A DNA stretch of 64,000 bases from Methanomassiliicoccus luminyensis B10 (GTDB lineage: Archaea; Thermoplasmatota; Thermoplasmata; Methanomassiliicoccales; Methanomassiliicoccaceae), in assembly GCF_000308215.1 (NCBI RefSeq), contig NZ_CAJE01000013.1:124001-188000 (forward strand), written 5' to 3'. Below are positions 34,695 through 43,892 of this stretch, piece after piece. The translations under genes were made by a program, and so were the position numbers. The stretch's first letter is position 1, and every line of letters begins with the position of its first letter. The notes under the pieces were generated by a model that was not told the DNA's origin, did not search any database, and was given only the letters and a program-made list of their open reading frames with translations.

Positions 34695-35132
34695 ATGAAG
34701 CTCATCATCTACACCGACGGAGGGGCCCGCGGCAATCCCGGCCCTTCCGCGTTCGCCGTCGTCGTGACCGACGAGAGCGGCAAGGTCATCAAGGAGTTCG
34801 CCAGGTACGCCGGCAAGATCACCAACAACGAGGCCGAGTACAACGGGGCCATCGCCGGGCTGAACGAGGCGAAGGTCCTGGGCGCCGACGAGGTGGAGAT
34901 GGTGATGGACTCCGAGCTGGTGGTCAAGCATGTCAACGGCCAGTATGCCTGCAAGGCCTCCAACCTTAGGCCGAAGCTGGAGGAGGTCAGGAGGCTCATG
35001 GCCGGGTTCAGGAAGGCCACCTTTCGCCACGTCCCGCGGGAGAACAAGATGGTCTCGCGGGCCGACGCGCTTTTGAACCAGGAGCTGGACGTCATGTCCT
35101 CCCTCACCCCGCGAGGCGTCCCGAACAAATAA
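34695..35132 (+). CDS. rnhA: Ribonuclease HI
   Basis: Degrades RNA in RNA-DNA hybrids. Catalytic acids in YTDGGARGNPG (D), TNNEAEYNGAIAGL (E) and VMDSELVVKHVNGQY (D), with a final acid in SRADALLNQELD. 145 residues; resembles the compact archaeal/Bacillus YpdQ-like type with a short basic region. Starts 49 bases after panD in the same direction and 21 bases before the dodecin gene, possibly one transcript. A separate RNase HII is also encoded in the window. Confidence 0.94.
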   Translation: MKLIIYTDGGARGNPGPSAFAVVVTDESGKVIKEFARYAGKITNNEAEYNGAIAGLNEAKVLGADEVEMVMDSELVVKHVNGQYACKASNLRPKLEEVRRLMAGFRKATFRHVPRENKMVSRADALLNQELDVMSSLTPRGVPNK

Positions 35133-35153
35133 GAACCCCCGCCTGCCATTGAT

Positions 35154-35369
35154 ATGGCGGGTGTTGAGATGGTCGAGAAGGTACTGGAAATAGTGGGCGT
35201 GTCCAACGAGAGCTTCGACAAGGCCGCGCAGGACGCGGTGAACGAAACGGCCAAGACCGTGCGCAACATACGGTGGGCGACCGTCAAGGAGCTGGACTGC
35301 AAGGTGGAAGGCAACAAGATCGTGGAGTACCACACCTTGATGCGCATCTATTTCGACGTGGAGAGATAG
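35154..35369 (+). CDS. Dodecin-family flavin-binding protein
   Basis: 71 residues; begins VEMVEKVLEIVGVSNESFDKAAQDAVNETAKTVRNIRWATVKEL and ends MRIYFDVER, the standard dodecin helix-and-sheet pattern, including the Trp (IRWATV) that stacks on flavin in the dodecameric hollow sphere. Probably stores riboflavin or FMN/FAD or CoA-related ligands. ATG 35154 or ATG 35169. Ends with TAG, one of few amber stops here. Confidence 0.92.
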   Translation: MAGVEMVEKVLEIVGVSNESFDKAAQDAVNETAKTVRNIRWATVKELDCKVEGNKIVEYHTLMRIYFDVER

Positions 35370-35465
35370 ACTGGCCTGGCGGGGGCCGGAGCGGCGCGCC
35401 CCATCCTACGGGGCGTGTTCAAGAAAATAGCACATCTTTATATAGAAGAACAGAATTAGGCAGGA

Positions 35466-35548
35466 TTAGTGCCTGAGGTCGGCGGCTCAACTCTCCTCCT
35501 AAGTAGTTTTCCTCCGAATCCCCACCAAGCTCCGGCCTCGGGCATCAC
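35466..35548 (+). ncRNA. Candidate small structured RNA with anti-SD-like loop
   Basis: A strong TATA box (TTTATATA, 35437-35444) has no gene after it; instead, starting near the expected initiation point, TGCCTGAGGTCGG (35470-35482) pairs with CCGGCCTCGGGCA (35532-35544), giving a 13-bp stem with two G-U pairs. The 49-nt loop contains UCCUCC twice (35494-35499 and 35510-35515), which could pair with GGAGG-type ribosome sites. It fills the gap between dodecin and the convergent hisS stop (35545). Not a tRNA or 5S RNA. It could also just be a terminator for hisS, or be chance. Confidence 0.4.
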
Positions 35549-36810
35549 TTATTCGCCCGTTCAATCTCCGGCAGCAGTTCTTCCAGCTTTACCATCTTCT
35601 GCTCCCCGGAGGTCATGTCCCTCACCGCCACCGAGCCGGAGGCCAGCTCCTTCTCGCCCACGATGACGGCATTCCTGGCGTTGATGGCGGCGGCATACTT
35701 GAAGTTCTTGGACATGTTCCTGCCCATCAGGTCCACTTCGGCGCTGACGCCCGCGCCGCGGAGCTGGCCGGCGATCCTGAAGGCTTGGTCCTTCACCGCC
35801 TCGGTGACCGGTATGACGTACGCGTCAACAGCGTGGGCGGGGGCTTGGAACCCTTCTTTCTCCAAAGCCAGAAGGGTCCTGTCGAACCCTATGCCGAAAC
35901 CGGTGGAGAATGTCCTCTCCCCGCCGAACAGCTCGGTGAGAGAATAGGAGCCGCCGCCGCAGATCTGCTTCTCCGCTCCCAGGGACGGCGCGTCCATCTC
36001 GAACACCATGCCGGTGTAGTAGTCCAGCCCTCTGACGACCCCCAGGTCGACCTCGACATTGGTGATGCCATAGTCGGCCAGGATGCGGAAGATGGCCTGC
36101 AGGTGCGCCTTGGCGTCGCCCCCGATCTTGTCCAGCGTACCGATCGGACCGACCGTTCGGGTGATCTCAATGACCCTCTCGATCTGCTCGGGGACCATTC
36201 CGGCGCCGGCCATGCGGAGGCGGGCCTCATCGTACTCCTTCTTGTCCAGCTTCTGCAGGATGGGGGGAGCGTTCTCCGCGGTTACGCCGGCCTCGGCCAG
36301 CATTCCCCGGAGCACTCCGATGTGCCCGATGCGGATGTTGTACTCCTTGATCCCGATGCGCTTCATTATGGAGGCTGCCAGGGCGATGACTTCAGCGTCC
36401 GACTCGGGGCCGAGGTTGCCGATGAGCTCGGCGCCGAACTGGAAGAACTCGCGGTACCGGCCGGACTGCGGCCGCTCGTACCTGAAGCACTGCCCGAAGT
36501 AGAACATCTTCAGCGGCCGGGGGGAGGTGGAGAGGTCGTTCACGAAGAACCGCATCACCGGAGCGGTGAGCTCGGGACGCAGCGAGATGTCCCTTCCGCC
36601 CTTGTCCTGGAACGCGTAGATCTCCTCCACCACGTTCGGTCCGGACTTGAGGGTGAAAAGCTCGGTGTGCTCGAAGATGGGGGTCGCGACCTCGCGAAAG
36701 CCGAACACCGCGGCCTCGGCGCGCATCAGGCCTTCCAGGTACCGCCTCTTCTCCATCTCCTCGGGGCCGAAGTCCCGGGTCCCCCTTGGCCTTTGGATCA
36801 TCCCTGCCAC
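35545..36810 (-). CDS. hisS: Histidyl-tRNA synthetase
   Basis: Class II synthetase of 421 residues. Motif 1 region RGTRDFGPEE and FREVATPIFEHTELF, motif 2 FYFGQCFRYERPQSGRYREFFQFGAELIG, the HisRS-specific GLDYYTGMVFE and motif 3 FSTGFGIGFDRTLLALE, then a C-terminal anticodon domain (residues about 330-415). Everything expected is present. ATG 36810 (alternative ATG 36801). Its 3' end touches the candidate RNA hairpin. Transcribed alone or after drg. Confidence 0.96.
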   Translation of the reverse strand: MAGMIQRPRGTRDFGPEEMEKRRYLEGLMRAEAAVFGFREVATPIFEHTELFTLKSGPNVVEEIYAFQDKGGRDISLRPELTAPVMRFFVNDLSTSPRPLKMFYFGQCFRYERPQSGRYREFFQFGAELIGNLGPESDAEVIALAASIMKRIGIKEYNIRIGHIGVLRGMLAEAGVTAENAPPILQKLDKKEYDEARLRMAGAGMVPEQIERVIEITRTVGPIGTLDKIGGDAKAHLQAIFRILADYGITNVEVDLGVVRGLDYYTGMVFEMDAPSLGAEKQICGGGSYSLTELFGGERTFSTGFGIGFDRTLLALEKEGFQAPAHAVDAYVIPVTEAVKDQAFRIAGQLRGAGVSAEVDLMGRNMSKNFKYAAAINARNAVIVGEKELASGSVAVRDMTSGEQKMVKLEELLPEIERANK

Positions 36811-36877
36811 ATTGGGAACGCGTTATAAAACTATTTGCGATGCCGTTCCAGGAGCGTCCAGCAATAAGCTGGGGAGC

Positions 36878-37993
36878 TCACTCCCCGCCCCTCTTGACCA
36901 CCACGGTCACGATATCCCCGTCCATGAGCACATGGTCCACCCCGACGGTCTGCCCGGGGAACTTGGCGCTCTTCCCCCATACGATGGCGTAGCGGAAGTT
37001 CTTCCTGAAGGCGCGGTGGATGCGGTCGGCGAGGTCCCCGACGGTGGAGCCGTTCATTATGACCATCGGCTCATCCATGTCAGCGTCCTGCCCCTGGGGT
37101 TTGAGGAACACGTGGATGAAGTCGAGCTTGCGGTAGATCGCCTCCTTCAGATCGTCGATGTGCATCATCTTGTTGGCGGACACGAACACGGGGTTCCAGC
37201 CAGCCAGCTTCTTCTTGACGTTGGCGACGAGTTTTTCGTCCGCCAGGTCGATCTTGTTGACCACCGCCATGGCCTTGAGATACACGCGGTTCCCGGTGAG
37301 GGCGTCGATGAGCTGCTCCTCGTCCACGTCCTCGCGGATGATCACTTCCGCGTTCACGTACCCGTACGCGCCGACCATGTCGGCGGCCATCTCCGAGGTG
37401 ATCTTGGTCAGCGTGACGGTGGGCTTGACCTCGATGCCGCCCTTGTCCGTCTTGGTGATGACCACGTTGGGAGGGCGGGTGTTCAGCCGGATGCCGGTGT
37501 TGTACAGCTCAGCGGCCAGCACGTCGATGTTCGTTTCGTACACGTCGATGACGAACATGACCAGGTCGGAGGTGCGCACCACCGCCAGCACCTCTCTGCC
37601 GCGCCCCTTGCCCTTGGAGGCGTCGCGGATAAGACCAGGCATGTCCAGGATCTGGATCTTGGCGTACTTGTGGTAAAGGATGCCGGGGATGACGTCCAGG
37701 GTGGTGAAGGCGTATGCGGCCACGTCGCTCTTGGCGTCGGTGAGCTTGTTGAGAAGGGTTGACTTCCCGACGCTCGGGAATCCCACCAGCGCGACGGTGG
37801 CGTTGCCGGACTTCTTGACCGAGTATCCCTGGCCCCCGCCCCCCGACGCGGCGCGGCGCTTCTCCTGCTCCATCTTCAGCCGGGCGATCTTGGCCTTGAG
37901 GAGACCTATGTGACCCTCGGTCTTCTTGTTTTTCTGGGTCTTAAGGATCTCGTCCTCGATCGCCTTGATCTGCTCATCTATGGTCAGGGCCAC
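36878..37993 (-). CDS. drg: DRG-type GTPase with TGS domain
   Basis: Obg-related GTPase linked to ribosome function. N-terminal helical region (residues 1-50), G1 VGFPSVGKSTLLNKLT, G2 region AAYAFTTLDVIPG, G3 DMPGLIRDASKGKGRGREVL, G4 NKIDL (about residue 235) and a C-terminal TGS domain (about 295-371, FLKPQGQDADMDEPMVIMNGSTVGDLADRIH). 371 residues, close to archaeal/eukaryotic DRG. Ends four bases after the arcC start region in the minus direction (37993 vs 37998), so it is downstream of carbamate kinase, probably by read-through. Confidence 0.95.
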   Translation of the reverse strand: MALTIDEQIKAIEDEILKTQKNKKTEGHIGLLKAKIARLKMEQEKRRAASGGGGQGYSVKKSGNATVALVGFPSVGKSTLLNKLTDAKSDVAAYAFTTLDVIPGILYHKYAKIQILDMPGLIRDASKGKGRGREVLAVVRTSDLVMFVIDVYETNIDVLAAELYNTGIRLNTRPPNVVITKTDKGGIEVKPTVTLTKITSEMAADMVGAYGYVNAEVIIREDVDEEQLIDALTGNRVYLKAMAVVNKIDLADEKLVANVKKKLAGWNPVFVSANKMMHIDDLKEAIYRKLDFIHVFLKPQGQDADMDEPMVIMNGSTVGDLADRIHRAFRKNFRYAIVWGKSAKFPGQTVGVDHVLMDGDIVTVVVKRGGE

Positions 37994-37997
37994 TTGT

Positions 37998-38942
37998 TCA
38001 CCTGGGAAGTATCTGAGTTCCCGCCTTACTCGCCAAAGCCTTATGTATACATTGCGGTTGAGCTATAAGCGCCCTTTTCCCGCCTGAACGGAGGAACCGC
38101 ACCGCCGCCTCGATCTTGGGCCCCATGGTGCCGGGCGGGAACTGGCCCTCCCGGAGGTACTTTTCCGCCTCGTCCGCGGTCATCGAGGATATCGGCCTCT
38201 GCCTCGCAGTGCCGTAGTCCAGGTACACCTGCTCCACGTCGGTGAGGAACACCATCAGCGATGCCCGGGCGCTCCTCGCCAGGCACGCCGCCGAGAGGTC
38301 CTTGTCCACCACCGCCTCCACCCCCTCCAGCCTGCCGCCCCTTTCCACCACGGGAACGCCGCCCCCGCCCGCGGCGATCACGACCTCGTCCCCGCCGGAC
38401 ACCAGCCGATGGATCGCGGACGCCTCCACGATGCTCACCGGCCGGGGCGAGGGGACCACGCGCCGCCACCCGCCCCGGGCGCGGTCCTCCACCATGACCC
38501 AACCCTTTTCATCCCTCAGGGTCCGGGCCTCCTCCTCGCGGTAGTACGGACCGATGGGCTTGGACGGCGCCTTGAACGCCTCGTCCGCTTCGTCGACCAG
38601 CACCCTGGTGAGCACGCAAGTGACGGTGTTCCGGCAGCCCTCCGACCTCAGCGCTTCGGTAAGGGTCTGCTGCATCATGTAGCCAATGAGGCCCTGGGAC
38701 TCCGCCACGCACGCGTCCAGGGGCATGGGCGGGACCTCCCGGGCGGCCAGCTCGTTCTGGAGCAGTATGCTCCCCACCTGGGGCCCGTTGCCGTGGGTCA
38801 GCACCACCTCATGCCCGTCGCGGACCAGCCGGGCGATCTGCGCCGAGGTCGCCCTCAGGTTCCCCATCTGGTCCTCCAGAGTGGCCTTCTGGCCCCTCCC
38901 CAGGATGGCATTGCCCCCCACGGCCACCAGTATGGTCGTCAT
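37998..38942 (-). CDS. arcC: Carbamate kinase
   Basis: Interconverts carbamoyl phosphate + ADP with carbamate + ATP. Amino acid kinase fold: VAVGGNAILGRGQ, VLTHGNGPQVGSILLQNE, MPLDACVAESQGLIGYMMQQ, VIAAGGGGVPVV, DKDLSAACLA and GTMGPKIEAAVRFL near the end. 314 residues. No arginine deiminase or ornithine carbamoyltransferase is adjacent, so whether it serves arginine breakdown or carbamoyl phosphate supply is open. A TATA-like CTAAATATCC precedes ATG by about 35 bases. Confidence 0.94.
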   Translation of the reverse strand: MTTILVAVGGNAILGRGQKATLEDQMGNLRATSAQIARLVRDGHEVVLTHGNGPQVGSILLQNELAAREVPPMPLDACVAESQGLIGYMMQQTLTEALRSEGCRNTVTCVLTRVLVDEADEAFKAPSKPIGPYYREEEARTLRDEKGWVMVEDRARGGWRRVVPSPRPVSIVEASAIHRLVSGGDEVVIAAGGGGVPVVERGGRLEGVEAVVDKDLSAACLARSARASLMVFLTDVEQVYLDYGTARQRPISSMTADEAEKYLREGQFPPGTMGPKIEAAVRFLRSGGKRALIAQPQCIHKALASKAGTQILPR

Positions 38943-39130
38943 CTTTCCCTCGGCCTCAACCCCATCTCTCCTGCGGGGATATTTAGACTATCGCCGGCGA
39001 TGGCCCGGACCGGCGGAACGCAATCGAAAACACTATCGTGGGTGAGAGGATACGGAAGTCGAGCGAAGGTCCTTTAGCATAGACATGCGGCCCCAGCGGG
39101 GCGGTCCGGACCTCACAAATCAACGAACAG

Positions 39131-39358
39131 GTGAATGAATTGGGAGAGCTTATACTGGCCGCATCGGAAGAACCGCGGAAGCTGAGCGTCATGCTCCTCG
39201 ACGAGGTGGACGAGAAGATGCTCAAGGCGAACAAGAAGGTCCGCAAGGAGAAAGAGATAGCGGAGCGCAGCTTGAGGGACGAGACGATCATCGAGGTGCC
39301 TGCCGGGAAGAGGATCAGGATCGTAATGACCTCCTCCAAGGAACGAAAGGCCAAGTGA
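39131..39358 (+). CDS. Small charged hypothetical protein, 75 residues
   Basis: Starts with GTG at 39131 (NELGELILAASEEPRKLSVMLLDEVDEKMLKANKKVRKEKEIAERSLRDETIIEVPAGKRIRIVMTSS...). Predominantly helical and rich in Lys and Glu; the tail looks like two beta strands. TATA-like CTTTAGCATAG around 39071-39081. No family is recognised. Composition on this strand is protein-like, the opposite strand is not. TTG at 39140 is an alternative start. Confidence 0.55.
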   Translation: MNELGELILAASEEPRKLSVMLLDEVDEKMLKANKKVRKEKEIAERSLRDETIIEVPAGKRIRIVMTSSKERKAK

Positions 39359-39444
39359 CGCCGCCAGGGCAGGCCATTCCTGCCTGACGGACATGGTCGA
39401 AAGCGAGGGCACAAGATTTAAAGCCAGCATTGCCATGCCGAGCG

Positions 39445-40449
39445 ATGATGTCATCGCCTGACGACCTCAAGAGCCGCTTCAACAGGTTCCGGGAGAAGAA
39501 GTACGCTCTCCCCCTTGCGCTGCTGCTCACTTTCATCGTATGTTCTGTGCTGCTGATGTACTCGGCCAACCTGTGCTTCGGGTACTTGCTCGTGGCAGTG
39601 GTCGCCTACTATCTGCCCTACTATTTCGGGCTGAAGGACCGCAGGAAGCTGGCGGTCTTCGGCGCGGTGCTGATGGTCGCCATCGCCATTCCGTTCGGGC
39701 TGATGATCGCTTCCGACTACCAGGGGTTCGAAGGCTCGACGGTGAGTACCGACGACCGATCCATGTTCGACGGCGGCGTCACTCCGTTCAGCGACGTGGA
39801 CGGCAGGACCCACAATTACACTGTCACCGTCAGCGACCCGGCGATAACCAACGTTTCGGTCGCCATCAACGATTGGTGGACGAACACGAACATCAACTCA
39901 CCGAACTTCAATTACACCATGACCCAGTACGTGGACGTGGAGGGAGGCCGTCAGTTCTACCTGGAGGTCCAGCTGCCCGAGCAATCCATGTACGCATTCC
40001 ACTTCAGCGCGCTCAACGGCACCGAGTGGATAAGGACCGACGTGACCGTCGGGCCCATCGACATGCCCTCCGGCGATTTCTACACGAAGATCATCACGGG
40101 GACCATCCTGAGCACATTCATGACGGTGGGCATCCTGTTCTACCTGCTGCTGGTCCTGACCTGGTTCGCCGATAGGTCCAGGAAGAAGGCCATTGAGATG
40201 CAGAAGAACATGAACTTCCCGCCGGCCGGAGATCAGAAGAGCAAGGAGAAGTTCATATGCTCGGAATGCCGGGCAGAGGTGCCTGCCGATGCCAAGACCT
40301 GCCCGCAGTGCGGAGAAAGGTTCGACGACGAGCCTGAAGCCCCTGCCGCGGCCGCCAAGGAGGATGAGTATTACTGCACCGACTGCGGCGCCACCGTCCA
40401 GGAGTCGGACACAGTATGCCCGAACTGCGGGAAGAAGTTCGAGGACTGA
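39445..40449 (+). CDS. Membrane protein with C-terminal double zinc ribbon
   Basis: About 334 residues. Two or three N-terminal membrane helices (ALPLALLLTFIVCSVLLMYSA, LLVAVVAYYLPYYF, LAVFGAVLMVAIAIPFGLMI), a roughly 120-residue outer beta-rich segment with many Asn/Thr (NYTVTVSDPAITNVSVAIN), a further helix (ILSTFMTVGILFYLLLVLTWF), then two cytoplasmic zinc ribbons, CSECRAEVPADAKTCPQCG and CTDCGATVQESDTVCPNCG, joined by an Ala/Glu linker. Looks like an archaeal sensor or scaffold; function unknown. TATA-like GATTTAAAG sits about 28 bases before ATG 39445: leaderless. Confidence 0.82.
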   Translation: MMSSPDDLKSRFNRFREKKYALPLALLLTFIVCSVLLMYSANLCFGYLLVAVVAYYLPYYFGLKDRRKLAVFGAVLMVAIAIPFGLMIASDYQGFEGSTVSTDDRSMFDGGVTPFSDVDGRTHNYTVTVSDPAITNVSVAINDWWTNTNINSPNFNYTMTQYVDVEGGRQFYLEVQLPEQSMYAFHFSALNGTEWIRTDVTVGPIDMPSGDFYTKIITGTILSTFMTVGILFYLLLVLTWFADRSRKKAIEMQKNMNFPPAGDQKSKEKFICSECRAEVPADAKTCPQCGERFDDEPEAPAAAAKEDEYYCTDCGATVQESDTVCPNCGKKFED

Positions 40450-40510
40450 GCCGTTCTTCGGACATCTCCCCTAAACCCTTTTAAACTTCATTCAAATTTG
40501 AGGTAATGGG

Positions 40511-42505
40511 ATGCCCTCAACAGCCATAGCCAATAAGCTGGCCAAGAGCCAAAAGGAGATATCTGTCTCCGAGTTCTTCGAGAAGAACCGCCAGATCCTG
40601 GGATTCGATTCCCCGATCAAGAGCCTCATCATGGGGGTCAAGGAGGCGGTGGATAACGCCCTCGACGCCTGCGAGGAGGCGCAGATCCTGCCCGACATAG
40701 TCGTCAAGATCGACCGGGTGGACCAGAAGGAGTTCCGGGTGACCGTCGAAGATAACGGCCCCGGTATAGTCCCGTCGTCCATGCCCAACGTGTTCGGGCG
40801 CCTGCTGTACGGCTCCCGGTTCCACGCCGTCCGCCAATCCAGAGGGCAGCAGGGCATCGGGATCTCGGCCACCATCATGTTCGGCCAGATCACTACGGGA
40901 AAGGCCGCGACCGCCCGCTCCAAGGTGGAGGGGGCCGAGGCGGCCAAGGAGATCGACATCATTATCGACACCAAGAAGAACGCCCCGGTAATTCTGAGAG
41001 AGTCCTACACCCCCTGGGACGAGAAGCCCCACGGCACCAGGGTGGAGTACTACATGAACGGGAGGTACGTTACCGGAAAGCAGTCCGTGCTGGAGTACCT
41101 CCGGCAGACCGCCATCGTCAACCCCCACGCCACCGTCACGTTCATAGACCCTGATGGGAAGAGGTACGTGTTCGAGCGGGCCACCGAGCAGATGCCCCCG
41201 CCCACCAAGGAGATCAAGCCACATCCTGACGGCATCGAGCTGGGCACCTTGATGAACATGATCAAATCCACCAAGGAGAAGAGCCTGGTCAAGTTCCTGC
41301 AGAACGACTTCAACCGCGTCTCCGAGCGCGTGGCCAAGGAGATCTGCGCGGCCGCAGCCATGCCCGAGACCACCCGGCCGTCGAACCTGTCGCTGGAATC
41401 ATCCAAGCAGCTGCTGGAGGGCATCGGCAAGGTCAAGATCATGGCCCCCCAGGTCGATTGCCTTTCTCCGATCGGCGAGAGCCTCATACGGAAAGGGCTG
41501 AAGCATGTTCTGCTGGATCTAAAGCCGGAGTTCTATGCGCCCCCCGTCACCAGGGAGCCGAAGGTGCACTCCGGGAACCCGTTCCTGATCGAGGTCGGCA
41601 TCGTGTACGGCGGCGACCTCCCCGGGGACCAGCAGGTGCAGATACTTCGGTTCGCCAATCGCGTGCCCCTGCTGTACCAGCAAGGGGCCTGCGTGGTCAC
41701 CAAGGCTATCGAGAGCACCGACTGGAGGAGGTACGGCCTGGAACAGAGAGGGGGCTCCGGCATACCGTTCGGGCCGGCCATCATACTGGTGCACGTAGCC
41801 TCGACCAAGATCCCGTTCACCTCCGAGGCCAAGGAGGCCATCTCCTCTATACCATCAATACAAGAGGAGATCGAGCTCGCCCTCAAGGCCTGCGGACGGA
41901 GCCTGCGGACGCACCTCAACAAGAAGGAGCGGAAGGGGAAGACCAGGGCCAAGTTCGAGATCGTCCAGGTCATCATCCCCCTCATCGCCGAGAAGACCTC
42001 CCAGATCGTGGGGAAGCCGGTGCCGGACCTGCGGGGCACCATCACCAAGATCATGAACGTGGTGTGGATCGACGACGCGGTCACCTACGAGAAGGGGCGC
42101 CACAAGGTCAAGGTGTCCATTTACAACTACACCCCCAAGCAGCAGAAGTTCAAGCTGCACACCGTGCTGCCCAAGGGCGCGCTGGACCTCGGCACCTGCT
42201 CCATCAAGCCCTCCGAGATCAAGGAGGACGACAAGATCACCTGGGAGCTGCCCAAGATCGTCTCCACCGGCATCCTCGACCTCACCTTCGACCTCAATGG
42301 GCTGGACCAGGAAGCGTTCGAGGAGACCGAGATGTACATCTCCGGGATCAACCCAGTGGACGTCATGGGCGCCGATCCCCTGCCCGGGGACTGGGACCTG
42401 CAAGGGGTCAATTTCACCGAGACCGAGGCGGTCCCCGAGGCCAAGGAAGAGGAGGAAGAGGAGCCGGACTACGACGAGGAGGGAGAGGAACTCAATGAAG
42501 AGTAA
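40511..42505 (+). CDS. top6B: DNA topoisomerase VI subunit B
   Basis: ATPase and strand-passage gate of topoisomerase VI. GHKL motifs: [17 protein letters not shown] (N-box), VEDNGPGIV (G1), [16 protein letters not shown] (G2), and [11 protein letters not shown]; the H2TH and transducer domains follow, then a C-terminal Ig-like domain (about 540-625) and an acidic tail rich in Glu. 664 residues, the longer form seen in methanogens. A TATA-like CTTTTAAAC lies about 30 bases before ATG. Overlaps top6A by 11 bases. Confidence 0.97.
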   Translation: MPSTAIANKLAKSQKEISVSEFFEKNRQILGFDSPIKSLIMGVKEAVDNALDACEEAQILPDIVVKIDRVDQKEFRVTVEDNGPGIVPSSMPNVFGRLLYGSRFHAVRQSRGQQGIGISATIMFGQITTGKAATARSKVEGAEAAKEIDIIIDTKKNAPVILRESYTPWDEKPHGTRVEYYMNGRYVTGKQSVLEYLRQTAIVNPHATVTFIDPDGKRYVFERATEQMPPPTKEIKPHPDGIELGTLMNMIKSTKEKSLVKFLQNDFNRVSERVAKEICAAAAMPETTRPSNLSLESSKQLLEGIGKVKIMAPQVDCLSPIGESLIRKGLKHVLLDLKPEFYAPPVTREPKVHSGNPFLIEVGIVYGGDLPGDQQVQILRFANRVPLLYQQGACVVTKAIESTDWRRYGLEQRGGSGIPFGPAIILVHVASTKIPFTSEAKEAISSIPSIQEEIELALKACGRSLRTHLNKKERKGKTRAKFEIVQVIIPLIAEKTSQIVGKPVPDLRGTITKIMNVVWIDDAVTYEKGRHKVKVSIYNYTPKQQKFKLHTVLPKGALDLGTCSIKPSEIKEDDKITWELPKIVSTGILDLTFDLNGLDQEAFEETEMYISGINPVDVMGADPLPGDWDLQGVNFTETEAVPEAKEEEEEEPDYDEEGEELNEE

Positions 42506-43598
42506 TCAGCGCAACACCGAGGCCGTCAAGCGGCTCTACTCCATATCCGAGGACATCTACGACCAGCTCGACCAGGGCAAGGTGCCCAAGATGGTCCTTC
42601 CTCTCAGGACCAAGTCGAACATCAAGTTCGACCCCAAGACCCAGGTCTGGAAGTACGGCGGGGAGAAGGGCGCCAGGACCGCCAAGAAGGTCAAGGGCGC
42701 CATGATGCTGCTCCGCACCTCCTACATGCTCGAGCTTATCCAGGATATGATCGAGAACAACAAGTCCTCCACCTTGAGAGAAGCGTACTACATCTCCGAG
42801 GGGTGGGGCAAGGCCAAGTTCCATTCCCAGGACGAGTCGAACCTTCTCGCCGAGGACCTGGAGATCGTCACCCAGTGCCTTCGGGAGGACTTCAAGCTGA
42901 GGCCCGAGGAGTCCGGGGCCAGCATCATCGGCAACCTTGACATCGTCGAGACCGACAGGAAGGGAAAGCAGAAGAGGCTCAACTGCAGCGATGACGTCGG
43001 CGATTCAGGATATGGGATCCCCTACAACGTGGAAAAGGAGAAGATAGAGATCAAGGGGACCGGCGCGAAGTTCGTGGTGGCCATCGAGACCGGCGGTATG
43101 TTCGACCGTCTGGTGGAGAACGGCTTCGACGAGGAGTTCGACGCCCTGCTGGTGCACCTGAAGGGCCAGCCTGCCCGCTCGACCCGCCGGTTCATCAAGC
43201 GCCTCAACGAGGAGATGCACCTGCCGGTCATCGTGTTCACCGACGGCGACCCCTGGTCGTTCCGCATCTATGCCTCCGTGGCGTACGGCGCGATCAAGAC
43301 CGCTCACCTGTCCGAGTACCTTGCCACGCCTTCGGCGGAGTACATAGGCATCACCGCCTCGGACATCGTGAACTACGATCTGCCGACCGACAAGCTCACC
43401 GACATGGACACCAGAGCGCTGAACGCGGAGCTGAAGGACCCCCGGTTCAACACCTCCTTCTGGAGGGAGGAGATCGAGCTGATGCTCAAACTGAACCGCA
43501 AGGCCGAACAGCAGGCCCTGGCCAAATACGGCCTGGACTATGTCACTCAGACGTATCTTCCGGACAAGCTCAACGAGCTGGGCCTGATGAAGAAATAA
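42495..43598 (+). CDS. top6A: DNA topoisomerase VI subunit A
   Basis: Spo11-like cleavage subunit. The winged-helix CAP domain carries the catalytic tyrosine in the stretch [11 protein letters not shown] (about residue 97), and the TOPRIM domain has the acidic residues in [14 protein letters not shown] and [23 protein letters not shown]. 367 residues. ATG 42495 lies within the last codons of top6B; the frame extends upstream but without similarity. Convergent with the feo operon, 30 bases between stops. Confidence 0.97.
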   Translation: MKSNQRNTEAVKRLYSISEDIYDQLDQGKVPKMVLPLRTKSNIKFDPKTQVWKYGGEKGARTAKKVKGAMMLLRTSYMLELIQDMIENNKSSTLREAYYISEGWGKAKFHSQDESNLLAEDLEIVTQCLREDFKLRPEESGASIIGNLDIVETDRKGKQKRLNCSDDVGDSGYGIPYNVEKEKIEIKGTGAKFVVAIETGGMFDRLVENGFDEEFDALLVHLKGQPARSTRRFIKRLNEEMHLPVIVFTDGDPWSFRIYASVAYGAIKTAHLSEYLATPSAEYIGITASDIVNYDLPTDKLTDMDTRALNAELKDPRFNTSFWREEIELMLKLNRKAEQQALAKYGLDYVTQTYLPDKLNELGLMKK

Positions 43599-43628
43599 TA
43601 GAAAAAGTAAGAGGTTTCCGGGCCGGGG

Positions 43629-43892
43629 TCAGGCCCGCCCCAGCATCTTCATTCCCTTCTCCGTTATGACGTAGGAAGCACCGCTGGGGGCCGAGCAGCC
43701 GGAGCAGTGGCAGCCCGCGCACGCGGCGGGCTGGCAACCACACGCGGCGGGGTCGCCGGCCTTCAGGACCAGGCCTTTCTCTTCCAGAAGGCCCAGCCTC
43801 TGCCGCACATCCTCCTGGCCGACCCCGAGCTTCTTGGCCATTTCCTCGATGGAGGTCGAGCTGCTCATGGCCTGCAGGGTCTCCCTGATCAT
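43629..43892 (-). CDS. FeoC-like winged-helix protein with Cys-rich segment
   Basis: 87 residues. N-terminal winged helix (IRETLQAMSSSTSIEEMAKKLGVGQEDVRQRLGLLEEKGLVLKA) followed by a cysteine-rich loop ACGCQPAACAGCHCSGCS (seven Cys in 18 residues) and a short wing (YVITEKGMKMLGRA). FeoC proteins have this plan: a winged helix with a cysteine wing that binds an iron-sulfur cluster and tunes FeoB. Last gene of the feo operon, overlapping the membrane protein gene by 4 bases. The Cys cluster is larger than in enteric FeoC. Confidence 0.8.
   Translation of the reverse strand: MIRETLQAMSSSTSIEEMAKKLGVGQEDVRQRLGLLEEKGLVLKAGDPAACGCQPAACAGCHCSGCSAPSGASYVITEKGMKMLGRA

Noticed and set aside
35463-35548. 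The hairpin region as a tRNA or 5S rRNA gene
   Set aside because: No T-arm or anticodon stem can be formed and no 5S motifs are present; it is listed only as a candidate small RNA.
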